This document shows, piece by piece, positions 1-6,831 of a stretch of DNA of 64,000 nt. The DNA comes from DASXHD01 sp036488725 (GTDB lineage: Bacteria; Myxococcota_A; Polyangia; Polyangiales; Polyangiaceae), in contig DASXHD010000075.1 of the NCBI GenBank assembly GCA_036488725.1, positions 147,524-211,523 on the forward strand. Reading direction: 5' to 3'. The notes under the pieces were generated by a model that searched no databases, was not told where the DNA came from, and worked only from the letters and a program-made list of their open reading frames with translations. A program made the position numbers and the translations under genes. Positions within the stretch are counted from its first letter, which is position 1, and each line of letters starts with the position of its first letter.

Positions 1-214
1 TCGTCGCGACGGTTTGTACGCGCGCCGCGGCGGACGAATCGTTCCGAACCTCGAAGCGCCCCGCGCCGAAATTCGCGATCGTGACGCGTGCGGCCGGCGC
101 CGGGTGCACTGTGGCCGAGGCGGACGTCGCCGCGGGCGACCGCGCGTCAGGCGCGCTCTCGGGCTCGTGATTGCACGCGACGACCGCCAAAAACACGAGA
201 GCTCGAGCACGCAT
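1..214 (-). CDS. Lipoprotein N-terminal fragment (cut by window edge)
   Basis: Seventy-one codons are visible before the gene leaves the left edge. The protein opens with a short Arg-containing, hydrophobic signal peptide ending in a lipobox-like VVAC, with Cys14 as the lipidation site. A low-complexity Pro/Ala/Ser/Asp stretch follows, as in the other lipoproteins of this window. The folded domain lies outside the window, so no function can be given. It diverges from the monooxygenase gene, with only 47 bases between the two starts. Confidence 0.65.
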   Translation of the reverse strand, partial: MRARALVFLAVVACNHEPESAPDARSPAATSASATVHPAPAARVTIANFGAGRFEVRNDSSAAARVQTVAT

Positions 215-249
215 GATCGTTGGACGGCGCAGCCGACCAAAAGTTGTCA

Positions 250-255
250 TAGCAT
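250..255 (+). promoter_or_regulatory. -10-like TAGCAT, leaderless start of 262
   Basis: TAGCAT lies 6 bases before the GTG at 262 and there is no Shine-Dalgarno sequence. The spacing fits transcription starting at or next to the start codon. Confidence 0.5.
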
Positions 256-261
256 CGCGGC

Positions 262-1707
262 GTGGAACACCTCGACGTGCTCATCGTGGGCGCCGGGCTC
301 TCGGGCATCGACGCGGCGTACCGCGTGCAAACGAGCTGCCCCGGCAAGTCGTACGCGATCCTCGAGTCGCGCGACGCGATGGGCGGCACGTGGGATCTCT
401 TTCGCTATCCTGGCATTCGCTCCGATTCGGACATGCACACGCTCGGGTTTCCATTTCGTCCGTGGAAAAATCCGAAAGCGATCGCCGACGGCCCGTCGAT
501 CCTCGCGTACATCCACGAGACGGCGGCCGAGCACGGAATCGACCGGAAAATCCGCTACGGAAAGCGCGTCGTCGCGGCGAAGTGGTCGACCGGCGCGGCG
601 CGCTGGACGGTCGACGTGCGCGACGTCGCGACCGGCGAGATCACGCAGCTGACCGCGAGCTTTCTCTTCTTGTGCGTCGGTTATTACGATTACGAAAAAG
701 GTTACACGCCGGATTTTCCGGGTCGCGAGCGCTTCCGCGGGCGCATCGTGCATCCGCAAAAGTGGACCCCCGACGTCGACTGGGCGGGCAAGCGCGTCGT
801 CGTGATCGGCAGCGGCGCGACGGCGGTGACGCTCGTGCCCGCGCTCTCGCGCGACGCCGCCCACGTCACGATGCTCCAGCGCTCGCCGACGTACATCATG
901 TCGGTGCCGAACCGCGATCCGATCGCCGCGTGGCTTCGCCGAAAGCTCCCGACGAGCGCCGCCGACGACGCGGTGCGCTGGAAGAACGTTCTCCTCGGCA
1001 TGGGCATCTACGCGTTCAGCCGCAAGTTCCCGAAGCGCGCGAAGCGGGTGCTGCTCGCGCACATGAAAAAGCAGCTCGGCGACGAGGGGCACGCCGTCGC
1101 CAAACACTTCACGCCTTCGTACGACCCGTGGGATCAGCGCATGTGTCTCGTCCCCGATTCGGATTTGTTCGAGGCGATCCGCGCGGGCCGCGTGTCGGTC
1201 GTCACCGATCGCATCGACACGTTCACCGAGCGCGGCATTCGGCTCGAGTCGGGCGACGAGCTCGAAGCCGATTTGATCGTGACCGCGACCGGGCTCAACT
1301 TGAAGCTCTTCGGCGGCATCGCGGTCGACATCGACGGCCGGCGCGTCGAGCCGAAAGACTCACTGGTCTACAAAGGCATGATGGTGAGCGACGTGCCGAA
1401 CCTCGCGTTCGCGATCGGTTACACGAACGCGTCGTGGACGCTCAAATGCGATCTCACGGCGCAGTACGTGTGCCGACTCATTCGTCACATGGACGACCGC
1501 GGCTTCAAACAATGCGTCGCACGCCGCCCGGAGAGAATCGACGAGGAACCCCTCATCGATTTCTCCTCGGGCTACGTTCGCCGCAGCATCGACTCGCTCC
1601 CCCGGCAGGGCGCGACGGTGCCGTGGAAATTGCATCAGAACTACGCGCGCGATCTCTTGATGATCAAGCACGCGCGGCTCACCGACGACGCGATGCAGTT
1701 TTCTTAA
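262..1707 (+). CDS. ethA: EthA-type Baeyer-Villiger flavin monooxygenase
   Basis: FAD- and NADPH-dependent monooxygenase of 481 residues. The N-terminal FAD Rossmann motif GAGLSG is at residues 10-15, and a second, NADPH-binding motif GSGATA is near 183-188. Between them lies the Baeyer-Villiger fingerprint F-x-G-x3-H-x3-W at 158-168 (F158, G160, H164, W168). Recalled similarity to mycobacterial EthA (489 aa) is strong along the whole length, including the GGTWDLFRYPG segment. Family members convert ketones to esters and can oxidise sulfur compounds; the natural substrate here is unknown. The start is GTG. The 3' end overlaps the convergent EF-hand gene by 4 bases. Confidence 0.9.
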   Translation: MEHLDVLIVGAGLSGIDAAYRVQTSCPGKSYAILESRDAMGGTWDLFRYPGIRSDSDMHTLGFPFRPWKNPKAIADGPSILAYIHETAAEHGIDRKIRYGKRVVAAKWSTGAARWTVDVRDVATGEITQLTASFLFLCVGYYDYEKGYTPDFPGRERFRGRIVHPQKWTPDVDWAGKRVVVIGSGATAVTLVPALSRDAAHVTMLQRSPTYIMSVPNRDPIAAWLRRKLPTSAADDAVRWKNVLLGMGIYAFSRKFPKRAKRVLLAHMKKQLGDEGHAVAKHFTPSYDPWDQRMCLVPDSDLFEAIRAGRVSVVTDRIDTFTERGIRLESGDELEADLIVTATGLNLKLFGGIAVDIDGRRVEPKDSLVYKGMMVSDVPNLAFAIGYTNASWTLKCDLTAQYVCRLIRHMDDRGFKQCVARRPERIDEEPLIDFSSGYVRRSIDSLPRQGATVPWKLHQNYARDLLMIKHARLTDDAMQFS

Positions 1708-2015
1708 ATGTCCTGCGGCTGCGGTTGGGGCGACACGCCGTGATGATGGCGCGGGTGCGGGTGCGCGCGGTTGTACGCGCGGATCTCGCCGGCCGTCACG
1801 ACGCCGTCGCGATTCGTGTCGCACGCGGCGAACCACGTCTGCAGGCGCGCCGGAACTTCGTTGGCTTGGAGCACGCCGTCGTGATTGGCGTCGAACCGCT
1901 GAATGCGATGCGGCACGCGTCGGACGTGCGGTTGCCGATTCTGCGCGAGCGCCGCAGTCGAGAACCCCGAGACCATGAGAGCCAAGAGACCACCGGCGAG
2001 CAGCTTCGTGAACAT
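1704..2015 (-). CDS. Secreted small EF-hand calcium-binding protein
   Basis: 103-residue exported protein. A signal peptide (residues 1-24, ending ALAQ) is followed by two EF-hand loops: DANHDGVLQANE (42-53) and DTNRDGVVTAGE (66-77). Both carry the acidic ligands at loop positions 1, 3, 5 and 12, so calcium binding is likely. The C-terminus is His- and Pro/Gln-rich and could bind other metals. An AAGGAGG Shine-Dalgarno sequence lies at 2027-2033 on the coding strand, 11 bases before ATG, so this mRNA has a leader. The intergenic repeat described separately sits directly upstream. The physiological role is unknown. Confidence 0.85.
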   Translation of the reverse strand: MFTKLLAGGLLALMVSGFSTAALAQNRQPHVRRVPHRIQRFDANHDGVLQANEVPARLQTWFAACDTNRDGVVTAGEIRAYNRAHPHPRHHHGVSPQPQPQDI

Positions 2016-2060
2016 GGGTGAAAGTGCCTCCTTGGTGATTCGACGCCACTCGCCCTGCGC

Positions 2061-2151
2061 TCCCTACGAAGAGAATGTGGAATGTTGAATCCCGCTGCAA
2101 TTCCACATTCCGCATTCCACATTCAACATTCCACATTAAATCCCGTAGGGA
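2061..2151. repeat. Intergenic inverted repeat built from a GGAATGTGGAAT-type unit
   Basis: A perfect 17-base inverted repeat (AATGTGGAATGTTGAAT, 2074-2090; complement at 2121-2137) is flanked by a second matching pair, TCCCTACG at 2061-2068 and CGTAGGGA at 2144-2151. Inside and across the right arm, ATTCCACATT-like units recur in tandem. The element lies between the divergent EF-hand and sigma-factor genes. It is far more AT-rich than its surroundings. It resembles the simple GGAATG-type repeats scattered in many large bacterial genomes. Confidence 0.8.
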
Positions 2152-2187
2152 CTACGCTCCCTCCGTCGTCCAACCGCACAGGAGCTC

Positions 2188-2700
2188 GTGTCCAGCCTAG
2201 AAGACGCCGCGCTGCGTGTGCAGCGGGGTGAGGTCTCCGCGTTTCGAATTCTCGTGGAGGCCACGGCGGCCCGGCTCGTTCGATTGAGCGCGAGGATCAT
2301 GGGAAGCGTGGCCGAGGCCGAAGACGTCGTGCAGGATTCTTTCGTGAAGGCGTATCGCGCGCTTCGCGAAGGACGGTTCGACGCGCGCGCGCGCGTGGAG
2401 ACTTGGCTGCATCGCATCGTCGTGAACGCGTCGCTCGATGCGCGCCGAAAACGCGTGCGGTCGCGAACCGATCTCGCCGAAGCGGACGCGGCCGTCGACG
2501 GACCGGCCGAGGCGACGGTCGCGCTGCGCGAGCTCGCGGCGTGGCTCGACGAGCTGCCGGACGATCAACGCGCGGCGCTCTTGCTCAAAGCCGATGGCAT
2601 GCCGTCGGTCGAAATCGCGGAAGTGCTCGGCTGCACCGAAGGCGCGGTCGAGCAACGCTTGGTGCGCGCGCGCGCGGCGCTGCGCAAACGGAGGTCATGA
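2188..2700 (+). CDS. ECF-family RNA polymerase sigma factor
   Basis: 170-residue sigma70-family protein of the ECF group. Region 2 (about residues 20-85) contains the EAEDVVQDSFVKAY core that contacts polymerase and the -10 element, followed by the WLHRIVVNASLD segment. Region 4 (about 110-165) ends in a helix-turn-helix, EIAEVLGCTEGAVEQRL. The GTG start is preceded by AGGAG at 2180-2184. It overlaps the next gene by 4 bases (ATGA), the usual arrangement for an ECF factor and its membrane anti-sigma factor. The inducing signal is presumably envelope stress sensed by the two downstream proteins. Confidence 0.92.
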   Translation: MSSLEDAALRVQRGEVSAFRILVEATAARLVRLSARIMGSVAEAEDVVQDSFVKAYRALREGRFDARARVETWLHRIVVNASLDARRKRVRSRTDLAEADAAVDGPAEATVALRELAAWLDELPDDQRAALLLKADGMPSVEIAEVLGCTEGAVEQRLVRARAALRKRRS

Positions 2701-3002
2701 TGGAGCGGGACGAAATCGACGAGCGCCTCGATCGGCTCATGAGTGCGACGCACGACGTCGGCGCAGCGGCCGATTTCACGTCGCGCGTGATGACGACGGT
2801 CGAGCGCGAGCCAACCGGCGGAATCTGGGGGGACCTGCCGCGTGCGGCGAAGATCGCCGTGCCCATCGCGGCGGCGTGCGCGGCGGCGAGCGTCGTCTGG
2901 GCGCTCTTCGCGTTTCGCGCGGTCGACGACGCGAGCCTCGCGACGCAAGTCGCGCCCGAGCAATCCGTCGTCTCGTCGCTCTACGGATCGGAGGCCGAAT
3001 GA
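2697..3002 (+). CDS. Membrane anti-sigma factor
   Basis: 101 residues. An acidic N-terminal cytoplasmic part (ERDEIDERLDRLM) is followed by one transmembrane helix at about residues 52-71 and a short periplasmic tail. Size, topology and position directly after an ECF sigma gene suggest it holds that sigma factor inactive. No HxxxCxxC zinc motif is present, so it is not a classical ZAS protein. Translation is coupled to both neighbours by 4-base overlaps. ATG at 2697 or 2700 could be used. Confidence 0.75.
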   Translation: MMERDEIDERLDRLMSATHDVGAAADFTSRVMTTVEREPTGGIWGDLPRAAKIAVPIAAACAAASVVWALFAFRAVDDASLATQVAPEQSVVSSLYGSEAE

Positions 3003-3382
3003 GACGCGCGTGGCTGCTTCTCGTGGTGGTGTTCCTCTTCGGCGGCGTCGCCGGCGCGGGCGGCGCGTACGCGTGGCTGCAATCGGATCACGCGACCGCG
3101 GTGCGCGAAGACAAAGGGCTCTCGCGTCATCGCCTGCGGGCGCTCTCGCGCAAGCTCGATCTCGATCGCGATCAGCGCGAGCGCGTCGCGACGATCCTCG
3201 AGGACGACGACGTCCAATCGCACGCCATCGGTCGTGACGTCGTCGCGCGCTGCGGCGAGCCGCTCCGCGCCCACGCGCGCCACGTCGACGACGAAATCCG
3301 CGCGGTCTTGCGCCCGGATCAAAAGCGCCGCTTCGAGCGCATCGTCGAGCACCGCGGCCATTCGCAGGCCACGCCGCTCTGA
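2999..3382 (+). CDS. Periplasmic Spy/ZraP-like sensor or chaperone
   Basis: 127 residues. One N-terminal signal/anchor helix (RRAWLLLVVVFLFGGVAGAG) precedes an all-helical periplasmic domain. This domain contains LDLDRDQRERVATILEDD and a C-terminal VLRPDQKRRFERIVE segment, the pattern of periplasmic heavy-metal sensor/Spy-like proteins in which each repeat carries an LTxxQ-type turn. As third gene of the sigma/anti-sigma operon it probably monitors envelope state. The specific ligand is unknown. Confidence 0.7.
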   Translation: MRRAWLLLVVVFLFGGVAGAGGAYAWLQSDHATAVREDKGLSRHRLRALSRKLDLDRDQRERVATILEDDDVQSHAIGRDVVARCGEPLRAHARHVDDEIRAVLRPDQKRRFERIVEHRGHSQATPL

Positions 3383-3400
3383 GGCTGCTAAAACGCGGGG

Positions 3401-3766
3401 ATGACCATCCGGGAAGGTTTTCACACAGTCACGCCCTACCTGATCACCAAGGACCTCGACGGGCTCGTCGAGTTCATGAAACGCGCGCTCGGCGCTACCG
3501 AAACGTTTCGCGCGCGCGGCGGGGGCGGCGGCTTTCACGTCGAAATGCGGGTCGGTGATTCGATGATCATGCTCGGCGGCGCGAGCCGCACCCAAAACGC
3601 GATGCTCTATCTCTACGTCGACGATCCGGACGCGTGGTACCAGCGCGCGCTCGACGCGGGCGCGACCTCGCTCCTCGCGCCGACCACCGGCGGCGACGGC
3701 GAGCGCCGCGCGGGCACGCGCGATCCGTTCGGCAACGAGTGGCACTTCGGCAAACCGGTCGCGTGA
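3401..3766 (+). CDS. VOC (glyoxalase/PhnB-type) fold protein
   Basis: 121 residues with paired beta-alpha-beta-beta-beta modules of the vicinal-oxygen-chelate superfamily. The PhnB-like opening TPYLITKDLDGLVEFMKRALGA is followed by HVEMRVGDSMIMLG and the closing DPFGNEWHFGKP. A His and a C-terminal Glu are in plausible metal-ligand positions. PhnB-type proteins often have no assigned reaction. It follows the sigma operon by 18 bases and may be co-transcribed. TAAAAC six bases before ATG is a near match to the local -10 pattern. Confidence 0.8.
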   Translation: MTIREGFHTVTPYLITKDLDGLVEFMKRALGATETFRARGGGGGFHVEMRVGDSMIMLGGASRTQNAMLYLYVDDPDAWYQRALDAGATSLLAPTTGGDGERRAGTRDPFGNEWHFGKPVA

Positions 3767-3783
3767 GATTCGGTCGCGGCGCG

Positions 3784-5004
3784 CTAGGGCTTCGGCGCAA
3801 ACATGATGCGACCGTCGTTCGAGTCGGAGCCGACCTCGGCCCAATAAATGTGCGTCGCGTCGATCGCGACGGCGCTCGCCGACGCGCTGACAGCGACCGA
3901 CGGGCTGTCGTTGCAGCCGCCGATGGCGCACGCGTAGACGTTTCCTTCGGCCCAGTAGACGTTCTTCGTGTCGGCGACGACCCCGTTCGGTGCGTTGCGG
4001 CCGTCGGCGAGCGTGACGAGCGTCGAGGCGCAGCTCGACTTCGCGCATTGCATCACGCTCCCGTACTTCAGCGGATTGCTGTTCGCCCAGTAGAGATTTT
4101 GATCGTCGACGAAGACGCTTCGTGTCGCGGCTTGCGAGCTCTCGGGCGCGCCTGCCCAAACGAGCGTGGGCGCGTTGCATCCGCCGAGCGCGCACGAAGA
4201 GAGCGTGCCGTTCTCGGTCGTCCAGTAGACGTCGGCGCCGTCGGTGACGATGCCTTCCGGCTCGACGGCGTTCTGCGCGAGCACGAGCGGCGTCGTGCAT
4301 CCGCCGAGCGCGCACGTGAAGACGCTGCTCCCGCCGGTCCAAAAAAAGCTCGACGGCGTCACCGCGATGCCGAGCGAGCCGTTCGTCGTCAGCGCGTTCG
4401 GCGCGCACGCGCAACCGTCTTTCGCACAAGACTGCACGCCGTCGTCGCTCCAGTAGACGTGCGTCGCGTCGAGCGCGAGCGAAGACGGGGTCCTCCCGGT
4501 CAGCGTCGTGTTCGTGAGATCGGCGACCACGGTCGGATGATTGTTGCACCCGGCGAGCGCGCACTTCATCAGCTGGCCGTCGCCTTGGTAAATCGACGCG
4601 AGCTTCGGTCCGAGTGACACGTAGGTCCCGCGATTGAGCCAGTAGACGTTGGTGTCGTCGACGGCGACGGCGACGGGAGCGTGTTGGCCGGTGGCGAGGA
4701 CGCCGGGCGGAAGCGTCACGCATTGACCGGCTTCGCACGCGCCGCCGCCACAGTCGTGTCCGCACGTGCCGCAGCTATGAGGATCGCTTTGCGGATCTCC
4801 CGCGAAGACGCCGCACGCTCCGGACCGCGGGCACCAGCCGGCGTCGGCCGCGTCGGGTGCGGCCGCGCTCTCCGCGCTTGCGTCGTCGACGGGCGACGAG
4901 GCTGCGTCGGATTCGCTCACGCTCGCGTCGGTCGAAGCGCGCTCGGGTGCGACCGAGCCACACGCGCCGAGCAGCAACGGAAGCAAGACGACGACGACGC
5001 GCAC
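3784..5004 (-). CDS. Lipoprotein with Stig1-like module and seven-blade YW propeller
   Basis: 406-residue predicted lipoprotein: signal peptide with LLLGAC, then an Asp/Ala/Ser-rich linker, then a cysteine module CGTCGHDC-GGGAC. Seven repeats follow, each with a (V/I)(Y/F)W core (NVYWLN, HVYWSD, FFWTGG, DVYWTT, NLYWAN, NVYWAE, HIYWAE). This spacing suggests a seven-bladed propeller of the YWTD/NHL kind. Six blades also carry a C-A-x3-C pair. GTG at 5004 gives the clean signal peptide; a longer N-terminal extension in the same frame is rejected. It lies downstream of a related lipoprotein on the same strand. Ligand unknown. Confidence 0.85.
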   Translation of the reverse strand: MRVVVVLLPLLLGACGSVAPERASTDASVSESDAASSPVDDASAESAAAPDAADAGWCPRSGACGVFAGDPQSDPHSCGTCGHDCGGGACEAGQCVTLPPGVLATGQHAPVAVAVDDTNVYWLNRGTYVSLGPKLASIYQGDGQLMKCALAGCNNHPTVVADLTNTTLTGRTPSSLALDATHVYWSDDGVQSCAKDGCACAPNALTTNGSLGIAVTPSSFFWTGGSSVFTCALGGCTTPLVLAQNAVEPEGIVTDGADVYWTTENGTLSSCALGGCNAPTLVWAGAPESSQAATRSVFVDDQNLYWANSNPLKYGSVMQCAKSSCASTLVTLADGRNAPNGVVADTKNVYWAEGNVYACAIGGCNDSPSVAVSASASAVAIDATHIYWAEVGSDSNDGRIMFAPKP

Positions 5005-5010
5005 CCGAGA

Positions 5011-5016
5011 AGCGTA
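5011..5016 (-). promoter_or_regulatory. -10-like TACGCT, leaderless start of 5004
   Basis: TACGCT on the minus strand lies 6 bases before the GTG at 5004, without a Shine-Dalgarno sequence. It supports GTG 5004 rather than the longer frame. Confidence 0.5.
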
Positions 5017-5054
5017 CCATCGTCCGGCCGGCGAGGTCGCCAAGCCGCCGAGCG

Positions 5055-6152
5055 TCAGTTGCAGCCGAAGGCTTGGAGCTCCCAGATGAACGCGACTCGT
5101 CCCACCGGCGCCTGCACGGCATAGAGGCGCAGCTGCGTCGTGACGACGGGCGCGGTGAATGTGTAGTCCCAATCGTCCGACTTGTTCGAGACGGTGCCGT
5201 CGGTCACCCACGTCGAACCGTTCCACCATTGCACCTGCGCGCCGCTCACCGTGCCTCCGAAGGAAGTGCACGGGTCATTCGAGGACGAGACGGTGTCGAT
5301 GTGAATTTTCGTCAGCGTCTGCGCCGTCGGCCACGTGTATTGAAGCCACGAGGTGGTCGGGTTGTTGTTGGTGTCGAGCCAGTTGTAGTTCGGGCACCCG
5401 TTGATCTCGAGGAGGTTGTCGTTGGCTTTTTCGGGGCCAAAACCGGCGTCCGTCTGCCCGCCGCCCGACGAGGTCGCCGTCGCGCCGAGCGCTTCGTTGG
5501 CGCCGCTGCAGGTGATGCACGCGCCGCCGAGGCAGACGTCGCTTCCCGTGCAGGCGACGCCGCAGCTGCCGCAATTCGAGTCGTTCGACAGCACGTCGAC
5601 GCACGCGCTTCCGCAGTATGCCTTTCCGCTCGCGCAGCAGTGACCGCTCCCGCAATACTCGCCGGCCGCGCAGGCGTAGCCGCACACGCCGCAGTTCTCG
5701 TGGAACTGCTGCGTGTCGTAACAAATGCCGTCGCTGCAGCGCGTGAGCCCCGTCGGGCACTGCACGCCGCACGCGCTCGCGCTGCACGTCGCGGTCCCGA
5801 GCGACCACGGCTGTCCTGCGTCGACGGGCTTGGGGATGCCCGAGTCGGGATTGTCGTTCGAGCCGATCGCGAGCGACGAAGCGTCGCCGGTGACGCACGC
5901 AGTGCCGCACGCGCCGCAGTGCTCCGGGTCGTTCGTCGTGTCGACGCATCCGGCGTCGGCACACGCGATCTTCGGCGCGACGCAGGTGGTCACGTCTTTC
6001 GCTCCAGTGTCGGTCGGCGATGATGCATCGGCGGCGTCGGCGGCAATCGATCCGTCGTCGCTCGACCCCGCGTCATCCGCATCTCCGGTCGCCGCGCACG
6101 CCGCGCCCGTCGAAGCGAGCACGCCCAGCCCGATCCAGAAAATCCGCCGCAT
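5055..6152 (-). CDS. Exported protein with three Stig1-like cysteine modules and discoidin-like C-terminus
   Basis: 365 residues. An export signal (MRRIFWIGLGVLASTGAACA) is followed by an Asp/Ser-rich linker and repeated cysteine modules of the CGxCGxxC...C type (CGACGTAC, CGVCGYAC, CGSCGVAC). The C-terminal ~140 residues (SWLQYTWP ... WWNGSTWV ... WELQAFGC) resemble an F5/8 type C, galactose-binding-like beta-sandwich, suggesting a surface protein that binds a carbohydrate. ATG at 6152 is chosen for the signal peptide and the TAGTCT box seven bases upstream. Partner unknown. Confidence 0.8.
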   Translation of the reverse strand: MRRIFWIGLGVLASTGAACAATGDADDAGSSDDGSIAADAADASSPTDTGAKDVTTCVAPKIACADAGCVDTTNDPEHCGACGTACVTGDASSLAIGSNDNPDSGIPKPVDAGQPWSLGTATCSASACGVQCPTGLTRCSDGICYDTQQFHENCGVCGYACAAGEYCGSGHCCASGKAYCGSACVDVLSNDSNCGSCGVACTGSDVCLGGACITCSGANEALGATATSSGGGQTDAGFGPEKANDNLLEINGCPNYNWLDTNNNPTTSWLQYTWPTAQTLTKIHIDTVSSSNDPCTSFGGTVSGAQVQWWNGSTWVTDGTVSNKSDDWDYTFTAPVVTTQLRLYAVQAPVGRVAFIWELQAFGCN

Positions 6153-6159
6153 CGAGCAC

Positions 6160-6165
6160 AGACTA
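6160..6165 (-). promoter_or_regulatory. -10-like TAGTCT, leaderless start of 6152
   Basis: TAGTCT on the minus strand lies 7 bases before ATG 6152. Confidence 0.5.
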
Positions 6166-6212
6166 CCTCGAAATGAAATTTCGCTGGCGGCGACTGTCGT
6201 CGGCGCGTCGCG

Positions 6213-6218
6213 TACCAT
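6213..6218 (+). promoter_or_regulatory. -10-like TACCAT, leaderless start of 6226
   Basis: TACCAT lies 7 bases before ATG 6226, back to back with the divergent TAGTCT box at 6160-6165. Confidence 0.5.
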
Positions 6219-6225
6219 CGCGACG

Positions 6226-6831
6226 ATGTTCATGACCGACTCGGGCTCGCCGATCGTCGCGTGGGGCGCGGACGGCGCCGGCTTCGTCGCGTGCGACCCT
6301 GCGAATCATGCAGCGGCCGTCGTCGCGGCGCGCGAGCGCGGATGGCCGCTCGTTCTGTGCGTGGAGGCGGCGCCTGACACCGACCTCGTCACCGCGGAGT
6401 CCGTCAACGCCCTCGGGCTTCGCGCGGATGCTTACGCATCCGACGTCGGGTCGTTCGCGCAGGCCGTTGCGTTCGTTCGGCGGACGCGCGGGGCGCATCC
6501 CGGTCCGCGGCTCACGTATCTCGGTTCGCTCGGCGAGAGACGGCCGCCGCTCGCGCCGTCGCTCGGCACGTCGTTCGACATCGCGCCCGAGATTTTGATC
6601 GGTCGCATGGAGCGCTGCACGATCTGTCTGCGCCAAGGATGGCACTCGGATCAAAACACGGTCGCCCGCCTGCACGCGCGCATCGAACGGGTCGGAGACG
6701 CCGTGCGCCTCTTCGATCTGCGCTCCACGAACGGCACGACCGTCAACGGCGAGCGCGTGACCGAACGACGCGATCTCGTGCCGGGCGACGAGATCGCCGT
6801 CGCGTGGTCACATCGTTTTCTTTTCGACTGA
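6226..6831 (+). CDS. FHA-domain protein
   Basis: 201 residues. The N-terminal ~110 residues form an alpha/beta domain I do not recognise. The C-terminal ~85 residues are a forkhead-associated domain, which binds phosphothreonine peptides. It has the GR of the first loop (ILIGRMERC), the HA of the central loop (VARLHARIE) and the STNGTTVNG signature. It could read phosphorylation by the Ser/Thr kinases of the window, but no kinase is adjacent. Its last 24 bases overlap the convergent MMPL gene. Confidence 0.85.
   Translation: MFMTDSGSPIVAWGADGAGFVACDPANHAAAVVAARERGWPLVLCVEAAPDTDLVTAESVNALGLRADAYASDVGSFAQAVAFVRRTRGAHPGPRLTYLGSLGERRPPLAPSLGTSFDIAPEILIGRMERCTICLRQGWHSDQNTVARLHARIERVGDAVRLFDLRSTNGTTVNGERVTERRDLVPGDEIAVAWSHRFLFD

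Noticed and set aside
171..2021. 616-codon plus-strand frame overlapping the monooxygenase
   Set aside because: Arg-rich, low-complexity translation in the wrong frame of a clear monooxygenase gene; typical of GC-rich coding DNA.
2981..4765. 594-codon minus-strand frame across the sensor, VOC and propeller genes
   Set aside because: Arg/Ala-rich noise with no domain; the three real genes account for the sequence.
5004..5271. Longer N-terminus of the propeller lipoprotein
   Set aside because: It would bury the signal peptide and overlap the upstream gene.
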